Position numbers and translations under genes: made by a program. The notes beneath the pieces are model-generated. The model saw only the letters and a program-made list of their open reading frames with translations. It did no database searches and had not been told where the DNA came from. Source: Desulfobaccales bacterium (lineage in GTDB: Bacteria > Desulfobacterota > Desulfobaccia > Desulfobaccales > 0-14-0-80-60-11). Taken from it: a DNA stretch of 64,000 nt. Of the stretch, positions 40,908 to 49,040 are shown one piece after another. The stretch lies in assembly GCA_041648175.1 (NCBI GenBank), contig JBAZPO010000006.1, positions 134,640-198,639 on the forward strand. Direction: 5' to 3'. Within the stretch, counting starts at the first letter, position 1. Each line of letters begins with the position of its first letter.

Positions 40908-42146
40908 ATGACCAAAGATGAAATGTTTCGGCGTTTGTGCGAGCGTCTGGACACCTATAAAGAATCGGCCATCGAACTGCAGCGGGACCTGGTCTCCCGG
41001 GTGGCGCTGGGGCCGGAGGTGGGGGGCATCGGCGAGGTCGACAAGGCGACGTTCCTGATGGATCTCTTGACCGGTTGGGGCCTCAAGGTCGACGACTATC
41101 CCGCCCCCGACGACCGGGTGCCGACAGGGGTGCGCCCCAACCTGGTGGCCTATCTGCCGGGAAAAAGACCGGAAAAAGTCTGGGTTTTAAGCCACACGGA
41201 TGTGGTGCCCCCTGGGGACTTAAGCCTCTGGGACTCCGACCCCTTTGTTCTTAAGGTGGACGGTGACCGTCTCTACGGGCGGGGCACGGAAGACGACCAC
41301 CACGGCATCGTCATGTCGCTTATGGCCGTAAGGGCCTTCCTGGATTTAAATATTATCCCGGAGCGCACCATCGCCCTGGCGCTCGTGGCAGACGAAGAAA
41401 CCGGCAATGACAAGGGCCTGATCCACCTGCTGCGTACGCAACCCCACCTCTTTTCACCGCAAGATCTGATTATCGTTCCCGATGCCGGTAGCCTCGACGG
41501 CACCATGATCGAGGTGGCGGAAAAGAGCATTCTCTGGCTGAAGCTGACGCTTTTGGGGCACCAGAGCCACGCCTCGCGGCCGCACAAGGCCAAGAATACC
41601 CTGCGCGCCGCGGCCCACGTGATCGTGGCCTTAGATGACCTGCACCGGGATTTTCCGCTGCAAAACCCGCTGTTCCGGCCTCCCATGAGCACGTTTGAGC
41701 CCACCAAAAAAGAGGCCAACGTGCCCAATATCAACACTATTCCCGGCCGGGACGTCTTCTATCTAGATTGCCGGGTATTGCCGGACTACGATCTGGCCCA
41801 GATTACCACGCGCGTCCAGGCCATTGCCACGGAGGCGGCGAAAAAATTCGGGGTCAGCGTTAACGTTGAGCCGGTGCAAACGCTGGCCAGCGCGCCCCCC
41901 ACAAATCCTGAGGCTCCGGTCGTCAAGGCTTTGGAGCAGGCCATTCAGCAGGTTTATGGGCGGGCCGCCATCCCCCAGGGAATCGGGGGCGGCACCGTGG
42001 CCGCCTTCTTTAGGAAGGCAGGCCTCCCCGCGGCGGTATGGATGACCGCCAACGATTGCGCCCACCAGCCCAACGAATTTTGTTTCTTGAGCCATATCTT
42101 AGGAGACGCGAAGGTTCTGGCCTATGTGAGTTTGATGGCGGACTGA
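40908..42146 (+). CDS. M20-family metallopeptidase/deacylase
   Basis: A 412-residue dizinc hydrolase of the ArgE/DapE/CPG2 group. Metal ligands are seen in VLSHTDVVPPGD, YGRGTEDDHHG and VADEETGND; the dimerisation lid is residues about 185-300. It resembles the M20 group annotated as 'M20 family metallo-hydrolase' from archaea and Desulfobacterota rather than DapE. The role is probably amino acid or peptide deacylation. The start at ATG 40908 has only a weak ribosome site (AGG). It is convergent with a small unknown gene. Confidence 0.88.
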   Translation: MTKDEMFRRLCERLDTYKESAIELQRDLVSRVALGPEVGGIGEVDKATFLMDLLTGWGLKVDDYPAPDDRVPTGVRPNLVAYLPGKRPEKVWVLSHTDVVPPGDLSLWDSDPFVLKVDGDRLYGRGTEDDHHGIVMSLMAVRAFLDLNIIPERTIALALVADEETGNDKGLIHLLRTQPHLFSPQDLIIVPDAGSLDGTMIEVAEKSILWLKLTLLGHQSHASRPHKAKNTLRAAAHVIVALDDLHRDFPLQNPLFRPPMSTFEPTKKEANVPNINTIPGRDVFYLDCRVLPDYDLAQITTRVQAIATEAAKKFGVSVNVEPVQTLASAPPTNPEAPVVKALEQAIQQVYGRAAIPQGIGGGTVAAFFRKAGLPAAVWMTANDCAHQPNEFCFLSHILGDAKVLAYVSLMAD

Positions 42147-42222
42147 GGCTATTTACGTGCTTAAACTTTAATCAGCAAGCAACAATGCCGTTACGGCAAA
42201 CGCTATAAAGGGACGACTGAAC

Positions 42223-42498
42223 CTAGCGCTTGGGCCACAAGTTGATGTCGTCCCACAAAGAGCAATCCAGGCAATATTCCCGATGCTCGGCATCGGTGAC
42301 AAAGTAGTTGTCCGGGTCCTCCGCCAGCATTTCCGCCCATTCTTCCAGGGCATCCAGGGGGTCGGTGGACCCCAGCCAGGGACGCACGGAAAACGGTTCG
42401 GAAAAACCGATATGGCGCAATAACTCCCGGGGATTATCGTCCAACACCAGGTAGGACTGAACGCCGTCATGACGACGGACAATTATGGGACAGGCCAT
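42223..42498 (-). CDS. Conserved small protein of unknown function
   Basis: A 91-residue acidic protein with start ATG 42498 behind AGGAGATC. It has the segment REYCLDCSLWDDINLW with a CxxC pair near the C-terminus, which could bind metal, and a helical middle (LDALEEWAEMLAED). No family is recognised. It is divergent from the lipoprotein-like gene at 42565, with about 65 bases between the starts. Confidence 0.65.
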   Translation of the reverse strand: MACPIIVRRHDGVQSYLVLDDNPRELLRHIGFSEPFSVRPWLGSTDPLDALEEWAEMLAEDPDNYFVTDAEHREYCLDCSLWDDINLWPKR

Positions 42499-42564
42499 AA
42501 CACGATCTCCTCATGTCGATTATCTTATATTATTATGAAGCAGACTGCGGATAAGGCAACTCCC

Positions 42565-43065
42565 GTGAAAAAATCTCTCTTCCGGCACCTTCGGTCTCGG
42601 CCCTCCGGTAGGCGGGCCTGGTTAGGAGTCTTGATCCTGTGCGGCCTGCTGGGAATCTGTGCCTGCGGCCAACTCCGGCCCTACCCGGACACTTTTGACC
42701 CCCAGGCTTACAAGCCGATAGAATACCAGGATCTCCTGGCTCCGAAAGCAGCCGGACTTCACGCCGGTGATAAAATCCGGGTGAAGGCGTATTTTTGGCA
42801 ATATGTGGATTATGACCCGGCCATGATCCGGAATTATTTAACCCTGCTGCGATATCCTATCCGGTGGTACCGGCTCCAATGGTTCGCTATCTACCGGACG
42901 GATGACTTGACCGGCTACTACGACCTGGCGGCCATAACGCCGGAGCTTGGCGAAAAATATCAATTACAGCGCCTGGACCCGGTCATGATCTATGGCGAAC
43001 TCTCCCAACTGGGCACGGGTCTATTCCTCCAGGTCTTCCATATCGAAAAAATTGTGGAAGACTGA
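42565..43065 (+). CDS. Putative lipoprotein of unknown function
   Basis: A 166-residue protein from a GTG start at 42565 (AAGG 8 bases upstream; ATG 42535 is also open). The N-terminus is basic, followed by WLGVLILCGLLG and a lipobox-like ICAC, so it is probably a lipoprotein. The mature part holds a beta-rich domain with HAGDKIRVKAYFWQYVDYDP and YRTDDLTGYYDLAA; this may be an OB-like fold. No family is named. Confidence 0.6.
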   Translation: MKKSLFRHLRSRPSGRRAWLGVLILCGLLGICACGQLRPYPDTFDPQAYKPIEYQDLLAPKAAGLHAGDKIRVKAYFWQYVDYDPAMIRNYLTLLRYPIRWYRLQWFAIYRTDDLTGYYDLAAITPELGEKYQLQRLDPVMIYGELSQLGTGLFLQVFHIEKIVED

Positions 43066-43181
43066 AGAGTAAGGCGTGCGCCTCTTGGTTGTTCTATCTC
43101 AGCAGGCCTCCCGCAGATGTCCTGCGTTTAAGCCTATCGTAGTTCAAAAATTGTTTGTTATAATTACAAGAAAATAAACAG

Positions 43182-43368
43182 ATTATAGCGGTTGCCAAAA
43201 ATTTATGCCGCTAGCTGATTTTTAAATCCCCCTAAATCCCCCTTTTTCAAGGGGGCACTTTAGAAGTAATTCCTTATAGTTCCCCCCTTTGCCAAGGGGG
43301 AGTTTAGGGGGGATTTGGAGTTTTAAAGCATCCCTCATTACTGAAAAACTTTTGGCACTCGCTATAAA
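43182..43368. mobile_element. MITE-like non-autonomous element 1
   Basis: 187 bases with terminal inverted repeats: left TATAGCGGTTGCCAAAAATT, right (inverted) TATAGCGAGTGCCAAAAGTT. The interior (43231-43318) is a CCTAAATCCCCC...GGGGGGATTTGG palindrome. The same interior occurs inverted at 63726-63811, beside a matching end. There is no coding potential. It probably is moved by a transposase in trans. Confidence 0.7.
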
Positions 43369-43403
43369 TTTAACCTGGGCTTTTATCCCCGCTGAGGGCA
43401 TGA

Positions 43404-44246
43404 ATGCTGAACGAAAACCGGGACAAGGGCGAACTCGCCGCCGAAATAGTGGCGCTGCGCCAAAAAGTGGCGGCCCTGGAAGCTGAGGAATCCCGTTGCC
43501 AACGGTTGTCCGAGGCCTGGCGGGATTTATGGGCCCAGTATGAAGCCATCATCGAAGCCTTCGACGGTTTCATCTATATCTGCACGCAAAACTATGAAAT
43601 CGAATTTATGAACCAGCGTTTCATCCAGCGCCAGGGCGATTATCCTTTAGGACAGAAATGTTACGCCGCGCTCCATGGACGAGACCAGGTCTGCCCCTGG
43701 TGCATCAACGACCGGGTCTTTAAGGGCGAGACGGTGCGCTGGGAGGTGCAAAGCCCCAGGGACCTGCGCTGGTATGCCGTGGTCAACACCCCCATCCGGC
43801 ATCCCGACGGCAGCATGTCCAAGATGGCCATGATCCAGGATGTCACGATACAGAAGCAGATGGAAAAAGCGCTCCAGGAATCGGAAGCCCGGTACCGCGG
43901 CATCTTTGAAAACGCGGTGGTCGGCATTTTCCAGAGCACTCCGGCGGGGCGCCTGCTCAGCGTCAACCCGGTGCTGGCCCGCATACACGGCTACGATTCC
44001 CCGGAAGACATGATCACCGGAGTCATGGACCTGGGCCACCAGGTCTTTGTGGATCCGTCACTCCGGGAAAAGTTGAAGCGCGAGATGGAAGAGAAGGGAG
44101 TCATCCGGGGTTGGGAGATCCAGATATACCGCAAAGACGGCAGCATCATCTGGATCTCGGTGGATGCCCGGGCCGTTCGGGACGACAACGGCGCCATCAG
44201 CTACTATGAAGGATTTATCCAGGACATCTCGGAACGCAAAAAATAA
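43404..44246 (+). CDS. Two-PAS-domain sensor protein without output domain
   Basis: A 280-residue cytoplasmic protein: an N-terminal coiled coil (ELAAEIVALRQKVAALEAEE), PAS domain 1 (residues about 50-145, with a CPWC pair that could bind a metal or heme) and PAS domain 2 (about 160-275). It stops at DISERKK, precisely where a histidine kinase or diguanylate cyclase domain usually continues. It may be a natural stand-alone sensor or a truncated kinase. The following gene is on the opposite strand only 46 bases away. Confidence 0.8.
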   Translation: MLNENRDKGELAAEIVALRQKVAALEAEESRCQRLSEAWRDLWAQYEAIIEAFDGFIYICTQNYEIEFMNQRFIQRQGDYPLGQKCYAALHGRDQVCPWCINDRVFKGETVRWEVQSPRDLRWYAVVNTPIRHPDGSMSKMAMIQDVTIQKQMEKALQESEARYRGIFENAVVGIFQSTPAGRLLSVNPVLARIHGYDSPEDMITGVMDLGHQVFVDPSLREKLKREMEEKGVIRGWEIQIYRKDGSIIWISVDARAVRDDNGAISYYEGFIQDISERKK

Positions 44247-44292
44247 ATTAAGTTGAGGGAGACACCTTCCCCGTCCTGCCCCGAAAGGCTTC

Positions 44293-45033
44293 TTACGCGC
44301 CCCCCAGGTAGGCCTCCAGGACCTTGGGATGGTGCCGCAGTGCTTTCGCCTGCCCCGTCAAGGCAATCTCCCCGGTTTCCAGGATATAGGCCCGATGCGC
44401 CACTTCCAGGGCCATGAGGGCGTTTTGCTCCACTAGAAGGATGGCGGTGCCTTGCTGATTGATGCGCTGGATCACCCGGAAAATCTCCCGGACCAACAGC
44501 GGCGCTAAGCCCATGGAGGGCTCATCCAGCAGCAGGAGCCGGGCCCGGGTCATCAAGGCCCGGCCCACCGCCAGCATTTGCTGTTCGCCGCCGGAAAGGG
44601 TGTTGCCCCACTGCTTCCGGCGCTCCCCCAGCCGGGGAAAAAGCTGGAAGATCTCCTCCAGGTCTTGCCGAATATCGGCGTCCCGGCGCCGGTAAGCCGC
44701 CAGGCGCAGGTTTTCCAGAACCGTCAGGTTGCCGAAGATGCCCCGGCCTTCCGGGACGTGGGCAATGCCTCGCTCAACCCTCAGGTGGGCCGGGACCGTA
44801 AGGAGGTCCTCGCCGGCCAGGGTCACCTTTCCCTTAGACGCCTGGAGCAACCCGGATATTGCCTGTAAAATAGAAGACTTCCCTGCGCCATTGGCCCCGA
44901 TGAGGGTGACGATCTCGCCTGCCCCCACGTGAAAAGAGACTCCCCGGACCGCCTGGATGCGTTCGTAGGAAACCCAGAGGTCCTCCACGGCGAGGAAAGG
45001 TGGCAACGCTTGTCGGGCCAGGGCATCGTTCAT
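44293..45033 (-). CDS. livF: Branched-chain amino acid ABC transporter ATPase LivF
   Basis: A 246-residue ABC ATPase. Walker A GANGAGKSS, Q-loop, signature LSGGEQQMLAVGRALM, Walker B LLLLDEPSMGLAP, and the H-loop replaced by the usual Liv LLVEQN. It powers uptake of leucine, isoleucine, valine or related compounds with LivG. It overlaps livG by four bases (ATGA) and is last in the operon. Confidence 0.96.
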   Translation of the reverse strand: MNDALARQALPPFLAVEDLWVSYERIQAVRGVSFHVGAGEIVTLIGANGAGKSSILQAISGLLQASKGKVTLAGEDLLTVPAHLRVERGIAHVPEGRGIFGNLTVLENLRLAAYRRRDADIRQDLEEIFQLFPRLGERRKQWGNTLSGGEQQMLAVGRALMTRARLLLLDEPSMGLAPLLVREIFRVIQRINQQGTAILLVEQNALMALEVAHRAYILETGEIALTGQAKALRHHPKVLEAYLGGA

Positions 45034-45839
45034 GGGGTGAGGCGGCCTCCCTCCGGTGCTTGCTCCATCATCTCGCCGTCTTTGCCCAGATAGGCCTCCA
45101 ACACCGCGGGGTGGTGCTGAATTTCCTGAGGGGAGCCGGTGGCGATGGTCTCGCCGAAATCCAGAACCGTGAGCCGCTGGCAGAGATTCACCACGACCCG
45201 CATCTGGTGTTCGATCATCAGGATCGTCAGGGCAAAGTCGTCTTTAACCTGGCGGATCAGCCGGATCAGGTCTTCGATCTCAGAGGAATTCATACCCGCG
45301 GCGGGCTCATCCAAGAGCAACAACCGGGGCCGGCTGATCAAGGCCCGGGCCATCTCGATGCGCCGCTGCTCCCCGTAGGGCAGGTGCCGGGCCGGGGTGT
45401 GGGCATAGTGGGTAAGGTTAAACCGTTCCAGCAACTCAAAGGCCTGGTGGGTCTGCTGTGATTCGGCCGCATGGAACCGCCGGCTGCGCGAGAGGGCATC
45501 CAACAAACCATAGCGGTGCTCGGCAAAGGCGCCCAATCGGACGTTATCCAGGACGCTCAAGTCCTTGAACAGGCGGATATTCTGAAAGGTCCGGGCGATC
45601 CCCGCGGCGGTGATGCGGTGGGACGGCCAGGCGCTGATGTCCTCGCCCTTAAACCGGACGCACCCTTGGCTGATGCGGAAGACTCCGGTGATGAGATTGA
45701 ACACGGTGGTCTTGCCCGCGCCGTTGGGACCGATGAGCCCCACCAACTCGCCGGGGAAAAGCTCAAGCGAAAATATATTCAGGGCGCGCAGGCCGCCGAA
45801 ATTGTGGGAAAGTTCGCTGACTTCTAATAGTGGTTGCAT
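45030..45839 (-). CDS. livG: Branched-chain amino acid ABC transporter ATPase LivG
   Basis: A 269-residue ABC ATPase with Walker A GPNGAGKTT, signature HLPYGEQRRIEMARAL, Walker B LLLLDEPAAGMN and ILMIEHQM. ATG 45839 is used; an upstream frame of six codons is repeat-derived. It lies 141 bases after livM, and that gap is filled by four consecutive hairpins. The ribosome site is weak. Confidence 0.96.
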   Translation of the reverse strand: MQPLLEVSELSHNFGGLRALNIFSLELFPGELVGLIGPNGAGKTTVFNLITGVFRISQGCVRFKGEDISAWPSHRITAAGIARTFQNIRLFKDLSVLDNVRLGAFAEHRYGLLDALSRSRRFHAAESQQTHQAFELLERFNLTHYAHTPARHLPYGEQRRIEMARALISRPRLLLLDEPAAGMNSSEIEDLIRLIRQVKDDFALTILMIEHQMRVVVNLCQRLTVLDFGETIATGSPQEIQHHPAVLEAYLGKDGEMMEQAPEGGRLTP

Positions 45840-45848
45840 GCTGGTTCT

Positions 45849-45975
45849 CGTTCCCAAGCTGCGCTTGGGAACGTGCTACGTTTTATCTCGTCCCTAAGCT
45901 GTGCTTAGGGACGCGGCTAATGTGCCCAAGCTGAGCTTGGGCTCCCAATGCGTTCCCAAGTACAACTTGGGAACG
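45849..45975. repeat. Four consecutive CCCAAG...CTTGGG hairpins between livG and livM
   Basis: Perfect or near-perfect palindromes at 45849-45873 (CGTTCCCAAGCTGCGCTTGG...), 45889-45913 (CGTCCCTAAGCTGTGCTTAG...), 45924-45942 (GCCCAAGCTGAGCTTGGGC) and 45951-45975 (CGTTCCCAAGTACAACTTGG...). Arm changes are matched in the other arm, so the folds are kept. One more family member is at 1772-1796. Confidence 0.85.
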
Positions 45976-45980
45976 AGGAG

Positions 45981-46976
45981 TTAACTACCCGGCACCAAGC
46001 TCTTTGACGCAGGAGGTCCGGAACCCCCGCCGCCGGGCTCGGGCAATTTCGGCTTGAACAACCGCGCCTCTTTAAAGCCCATGAGCCCCTGGGGCCTAAA
46101 GATCATGAGCACGACCAGCAAGAGCGGCCCCACCACCCAGCGCCAGAGGCCCAGGGGCCGCAGCAGTTCCATGAGCACCGTAAAGATGGTGGCTCCCAAC
46201 AGCGACCCGGTCAGGCTGCCCACTCCGCCCAGATAGACCATGACCAGCATGTCGGTGGATTTCAGGATGGAAAAGCTCCGGGGGTTGATGAACTGCAGCA
46301 GGTGGGCGTACAAGCCCCCGGCCACCCCGGCGAAAAAAGCGGAAATGAGAAAGGCGTAAAGCTTGAGACGCCGGGTATCCACCGAGGTCAGGTTGGCGGC
46401 CACCTCGTCTTCGCGGATAGCCGTGATCCCGCGGCCGAAGTTGGAGTAGACCAGGTTGCGCAGGACCCACAGCGTCAACAGCACGCAAGCCACCACCCAG
46501 AACAGCGTGGTCAGCCGGGGCATGCCCAGATAACCCCGGGGGCCGCCCAGGCTGGGAATATTTTCCAGCACGCTCTTGACGATCATGTTAAAGGCCAGGG
46601 TGACGATGGCCAGGTAGTCGCCCCGGGTGCGAAACGACGGATAGGCCACCACCAGCCCGGCCACCGCCGCGGCCGCGCCGCCGCAGATCAGCACCGCAGG
46701 AAAGGCGAACGGCATCCAGGCCGTGGGCAATACCGCCACGGTGAGCACCGAGGCCGCGTAGGCGCCGATGCCCATGAACCCGGCGTGGCCCACGGAAAAT
46801 TCGCCCATGTAGCCGTTCACCAGATTCAGGCTCAGCGTCAGAATCATATTGATCCCCACGTACATGAGGATCTGCACCACATAGGGATTGAGCAAGCCTG
46901 AGGCGGGCAAACCCCAGGCCAGAGCCAGCAGAGCGAGAGCCCCGAGCCAGATGAGCAAGCCCTTGCCTTTCATCAT
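45981..46976 (-). CDS. livM: Branched-chain amino acid ABC transporter permease LivM
   Basis: A 331-residue inner-membrane permease with about nine helices. The family signature is NLVNGYMGEFSVGHAGFMGIGAYAA; the later GITAIREDEVAANLTSVDTRRLKL loop contacts the ATPase. The C-terminus is Pro/Gly-rich. It pairs with LivH. Two small unrelated genes separate it from livH. Confidence 0.95.
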   Translation of the reverse strand: MMKGKGLLIWLGALALLALAWGLPASGLLNPYVVQILMYVGINMILTLSLNLVNGYMGEFSVGHAGFMGIGAYAASVLTVAVLPTAWMPFAFPAVLICGGAAAAVAGLVVAYPSFRTRGDYLAIVTLAFNMIVKSVLENIPSLGGPRGYLGMPRLTTLFWVVACVLLTLWVLRNLVYSNFGRGITAIREDEVAANLTSVDTRRLKLYAFLISAFFAGVAGGLYAHLLQFINPRSFSILKSTDMLVMVYLGGVGSLTGSLLGATIFTVLMELLRPLGLWRWVVGPLLLVVLMIFRPQGLMGFKEARLFKPKLPEPGGGGSGPPASKSLVPGS

Positions 46977-47067
46977 GCGTCGAACCTTAAGATGGAGGAG
47001 AGGGCTGGAAGAATTGGCCTGTGGCTGTGGTCACAAAAATGGCCCTGTACCCTGCTCGGTTTGCTGC

Positions 47068-47394
47068 TTATAAGAAAACTTCGATGGCTGTGTTGATAAC
47101 CAGGTTTAAAACCCCATTGACAAAACGGTCGATCTGAACCTGAGCAAGTCCCTCTTGTTTTAAAATTACCATCTCTGCCAGATCTTTTTGCCCCATAACC
47201 AAATCTTCAAATTCTTCCTTCGACAACTTTCCCGAGGCGAGCTCTACGGTCCAGCGCTGCAACTGGGTTTGCTGGGCGCTGAGGAAATTATTGCCATCTT
47301 GCAAAGCGGCTTGCCAATATTGCTGCCCCAGTTGCTTTGCCAGGTCCACAACCCCGCCTTTCAGGGATTCCCAAAATTTATCGAAATCTGACAT
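47068..47394 (-). CDS. Small helical protein inside liv operon
   Basis: A 108-residue protein; ATG 47394 follows AAAGGAG. It appears wholly alpha-helical and amphipathic (DFDKFWESLKGGVVDLAKQL, LSKEEFEDLVMGQKDLAEM), ending in a hydrophobic stretch (VLNLVINTAIEVFL). No signal peptide or family is recognised. It lies 21 bases after the lipoprotein-like gene on the same strand, so the two act as a pair inserted between livM and livH. Confidence 0.65.
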   Translation of the reverse strand: MSDFDKFWESLKGGVVDLAKQLGQQYWQAALQDGNNFLSAQQTQLQRWTVELASGKLSKEEFEDLVMGQKDLAEMVILKQEGLAQVQIDRFVNGVLNLVINTAIEVFL

Positions 47395-47415
47395 GGGCTG
47401 GCTCCTTTACGGCTC

Positions 47416-47910
47416 TTATTTTAGCTCGGAAGGTTTGATCTTTCCGCTTTCCAACCCAATGATCTGATCAAAGGCAGACCCCACCTGTATCTGCTTGTCG
47501 GCTATATGGGTTGCAAAAAGGGTGGATTTGGTTCGCCAGCGTTGCAAGAAACCTCCCAACAGATGGCGGTCAGGATCTTTTAAGATCTCCCATTGCCTTG
47601 CCGTGATGGCATTATTCGGCAGGCCTTTGGCATACTCATAGGCTTTGTCAATCTTCAGGCGCAAGGCTTCCACCTCCTTCTGATGCTGGGCATAGGGCTC
47701 GCTAGCTTTAGCCATAAGCGCCAAGGAATCAACCTTGAGGGAGGTCGCTTGCTGATAAGCTGTTTCACTGTAGGGTGAAATGGTGGCGCAACCGAGGCAG
47801 ACAACCCCGATAATAATTAAGAGCACGGACGGCCAAAATCTCCGGACCCCGCCATCTTTGCCCTTAGGCACAGGCATTCCGATAATTACCTTATTATCTT
47901 TAGGTTTCAT
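47416..47910 (-). CDS. Putative lipoprotein inside liv operon
   Basis: A 164-residue protein; ATG 47910 follows GAAGGAGGG. After a basic N-terminus comes one membrane helix (FWPSVLLIIIGVVCLGCAT) whose CLGC may be a lipobox. The rest is helical, with KVDSLALMAKASEPYAQHQK and a long coiled-coil-like part. No family is recognised. It pairs with the gene at 47068 and stands between livH and livM. Confidence 0.65.
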   Translation of the reverse strand: MKPKDNKVIIGMPVPKGKDGGVRRFWPSVLLIIIGVVCLGCATISPYSETAYQQATSLKVDSLALMAKASEPYAQHQKEVEALRLKIDKAYEYAKGLPNNAITARQWEILKDPDRHLLGGFLQRWRTKSTLFATHIADKQIQVGSAFDQIIGLESGKIKPSELK

Positions 47911-48036
47911 CAGCCCTCCTTCTCCTTTACCGCTACCTCTCAATAAGCATTAGTTTGCCAATAAGTTTAGATTAATTGGCTTGCAACTAAAAGAGACATT
48001 CCTCAAAGAATTAGCCGCGGCCGCCGGCAAAAAACC

Positions 48037-48948
48037 TTATACCCGCTCAAACACCGGCCGGCCCAGGAGGCCGGTGGGTTTAAAGACCAACAAGATCAGG
48101 AGCATGGAGAAAGCCACGAAGTCCCGGTAGGTGGAGGACGGCAGCAGCACCGGAGTGAAGACCTCCACCGCGCCCAGGATGAAGCCCCCCAGCATGGCGC
48201 CCCGGATATTGCCGATGCCCCCCACCACCGCGGCGATAAAGGCCCACCAGCCGATGCGCACTCCCATCAAGGGGTCCAGCACCGGGTAGGCCAGGCCGTA
48301 GAGCAGGCCCCCCGCCGCGGCGATGGCCGAGCCGATGGCAAAGGTGAGCGAAATGACGTGGTCCACCGACACACCCATGAGAGGCACAATGGGGCGGTTG
48401 TAGGAAATGGCCCGCATGGCCATGCCCAAGAGCGTCCGCCGCACCAAGAGGTCCAACAAAACCATGAGGACTGCGGCCATGACAATAATGAGGACCTGCA
48501 GGGGAGTGATGGTGAGCCCGGCGACCTCCCAACTGGCCATGGGAATAAGGTCCGGAAAGTGGCGGGGTTCCGGGCCCAGGATCCCTAAGGTAAAGTTTTC
48601 CAGGAAGAGCCCCACCCCCAGGGCGGTGATAACCGCTGAGACCCGGGGGGCCTGGCGCAAGGGGCGGTAGGCCAGACGCTCGATGGTCACCCCTAACAGC
48701 GCGGTTAAGAGCATGCTGAAGGTCAGCGCCCCCATAAAGACCAGTACCAGGGGCAACTTAAAGGGCAGGCCCAACAGAAAGACGGCCCCGGCCAGGGCAA
48801 GATAGGTCCCCACCATGAAGATGTCCCCGTGGGCAAAATTGATCATGGTGAGGATGCCGTAAACCATGGTGTAGCCCAGGGCAATGAGGGCGTAGACGCT
48901 CCCCAACTGCAGGGCGTTCAGGGCATTTTGGGCCAGCACCTGGAACAT
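48037..48948 (-). CDS. livH: Branched-chain amino acid ABC transporter permease LivH
   Basis: A 303-residue inner-membrane permease of about eight helices. Signatures: LGSVYALIALGYTMVYGILT, NFAHGDIFMVGTYLAL and RAISYNRPIVPLMGVSVDHV; the C-terminus ends in the typical PTGLLGRPVFERV. ATG 48948 follows GAGGA. It comes after livK by 92 bases. Confidence 0.95.
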   Translation of the reverse strand: MFQVLAQNALNALQLGSVYALIALGYTMVYGILTMINFAHGDIFMVGTYLALAGAVFLLGLPFKLPLVLVFMGALTFSMLLTALLGVTIERLAYRPLRQAPRVSAVITALGVGLFLENFTLGILGPEPRHFPDLIPMASWEVAGLTITPLQVLIIVMAAVLMVLLDLLVRRTLLGMAMRAISYNRPIVPLMGVSVDHVISLTFAIGSAIAAAGGLLYGLAYPVLDPLMGVRIGWWAFIAAVVGGIGNIRGAMLGGFILGAVEVFTPVLLPSSTYRDFVAFSMLLILLVFKPTGLLGRPVFERV

Positions 48949-49040
48949 AAACGAATATTCCTCAATATGGGTTGTGAGAAAGCACGAGGCCGGCAACGAA
49001 GAGCCGGTCCACGCTCCACAGCCCCAAAGTTACCGCCGGG

